Of a DNA stretch of 5,644 nt, positions 4,905 through 5,644 are shown piece after piece; within the stretch, counting starts at the first letter, position 1, and each line of letters starts with the position of its first letter. The stretch lies in NCBI GenBank assembly GCA_002707085.1, contig PALY01000045.1:1-5644 (forward strand), given 5' to 3'. A program made the translations under genes and the position numbers. Source of the DNA: Deltaproteobacteria bacterium. Lineage in GTDB: Bacteria; Myxococcota_A; UBA796. Below the pieces are notes generated by a model. The model did not search any database and was not told where the DNA came from. It worked only from the letters and a program-made list of their open reading frames with translations.

Positions 4905-5644
4905 GTGTTCAGAATCATTACCTTCATCGCCCTTCCGATGGCCCTATACGGGTGTCAGGTAAAAGAACCCGCCGACCCGACCACTGGCATTTTCGACAAT
5001 CCTTCCGGAGATACACCGGGACCCGGAGATGAGGCATGGGCCGACGAAGATGTGACCTGTGAAACCACATCCGATTGTTTGATGGGCGAAAATTGCCTGC
5101 AGAATGTCTGCCAACCCGCACAATGTGAAGGCGGGTTGATCAACTCTTCAGCACCACTGGGAGCCACATATGCGTTCTTCGCAGACAACGAAATTGGTGT
5201 TGCAGACCGCGCTTCATCCGATGGGAGCTACTGGATCGACACCTACGAACCCAGCTCCACTCGAACCAGCTACGATGGCTCTACCGACATCTCAAGCAGC
5301 CAATTGATCGACATCACTGGTGGCCGCTTCGAAAAAACCAATACTCCCCGATACGCTGTAGCGATCGAAGGCCGCAATGCCATCGGATTCTCATCAGGCA
5401 GTGATACCCAATGGGTCAGCGTGTCCTTTTCTCCCATCGCTATCGATGCAGGAGACACCGATGTAGACGGCCTGGACGAAGTGGTCAGCATTTCCCGCCA
5501 AGGCGAAATCGCAGATTGCAGCATGGATACCGCTGAATGTGCAGTGTACAACTTTGATGATGATGATGTGAACATGCTGGATGTGGCCACAGGGGACATT
5601 GATGGTGATGCCGTGGCTGAAATCATCCTTCTGCTGGAACTGGA
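4905..5644 (+). CDS. FG-GAP/VCBS-repeat lipoprotein with Cys-rich module, 3' end cut off
   Basis: The frame is open from a GTG at 4905 to the right edge (246 residues, incomplete). Residues 1-17 are a signal peptide with Arg3, a hydrophobic core and a good lipobox LYGC, giving a lipidated Cys17. An Asp/Pro/Gly-rich linker follows to about residue 48. Residues 52-74 hold five cysteines spaced C-x5-C-x5-C-x4-C-x4-C, with SDCLMGENC inside, a module common in myxobacterial-type lipoproteins. From about 175 a repeat domain begins: DTDVDGLDE (184-192) is a DxDxDGxxD calcium loop, and GDIDGDAVAEIIL (230-242) is the next FG-GAP/VCBS-like unit. Cys205 and Cys212 could form a disulfide. Such repeats build beta-propellers that bind calcium and partners at the cell surface. 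More repeats are expected beyond the window. Exact role and ligand unknown. Confidence 0.87.
   Translation, partial: MFRIITFIALPMALYGCQVKEPADPTTGIFDNPSGDTPGPGDEAWADEDVTCETTSDCLMGENCLQNVCQPAQCEGGLINSSAPLGATYAFFADNEIGVADRASSDGSYWIDTYEPSSTRTSYDGSTDISSSQLIDITGGRFEKTNTPRYAVAIEGRNAIGFSSGSDTQWVSVSFSPIAIDAGDTDVDGLDEVVSISRQGEIADCSMDTAECAVYNFDDDDVNMLDVATGDIDGDAVAEIILLLEL

Noticed and set aside
5270..5626. A 118-codon minus-strand frame rich in Ser and Met
   Set aside because: Antisense to the FG-GAP lipoprotein, whose calcium-loop motifs explain the region; Ser/Met richness reflects the reverse complement of Asp- and Gly-rich codons.

Overview
The window looks like chromosomal DNA from a Gram-negative bacterium. 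Two secreted lipoproteins with lipobox cysteines, acidic linkers and extra cysteines, one of them with a Cys-rich module followed by FG-GAP/VCBS-type calcium repeats, resemble those of Myxococcota, Bradymonadota and other former Deltaproteobacteria. That placement is an inference from protein style only; no rRNA or other marker gene is present. No tRNA, IS element, phage gene or CRISPR array was seen.

Layout. Positions 1-3574 hold a compact minus-strand gene set, transcribed from right to left: cutA (3574-3242), a degenerate family-2 glycosyltransferase-like gene (3221-2418), a tldD-type metallopeptidase gene (2408-1038) and a tldE/pmbA-type partner gene (1041 down to the left edge, incomplete). 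Gaps are about 20 and 9 bp, and the last pair overlaps in ATGA, so this reads as one operon. TldD carries HExxxH and a C-terminal Cys that would complete the metal site. The TldE-like protein lacks HExxxH, as expected for the non-catalytic half of the heterodimer.

A 63-bp divergent gap separates cutA from a plus-strand lipoprotein gene (3638-4234). That gene converges on a minus-strand bolA-family gene (4551-4231), and the two stop codons lie in the same CTAG palindrome. A 353-bp non-coding stretch (4552-4904) follows. It contains promoter-like elements, an unusual set of 11-bp-phased TCGTCAC-type direct repeats, a duplicated CATTGAC/GAAAGAATAA motif pair and one possible 30-codon ORF. The window ends inside a second lipoprotein gene (GTG start at 4905) with a strong Shine-Dalgarno sequence.

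Functional picture. TldD and TldE very probably form a peptidase complex that degrades or matures small, unfolded peptides; its substrate is not visible here. CutA, the glycosyltransferase-like protein and BolA have no proven link to it. The most unusual items are the operon composition, the glycosyltransferase-like protein lacking its metal-binding acidic motif, and the repeat-rich upstream region of the FG-GAP lipoprotein gene. I did not find a clear new defence or mobile system.
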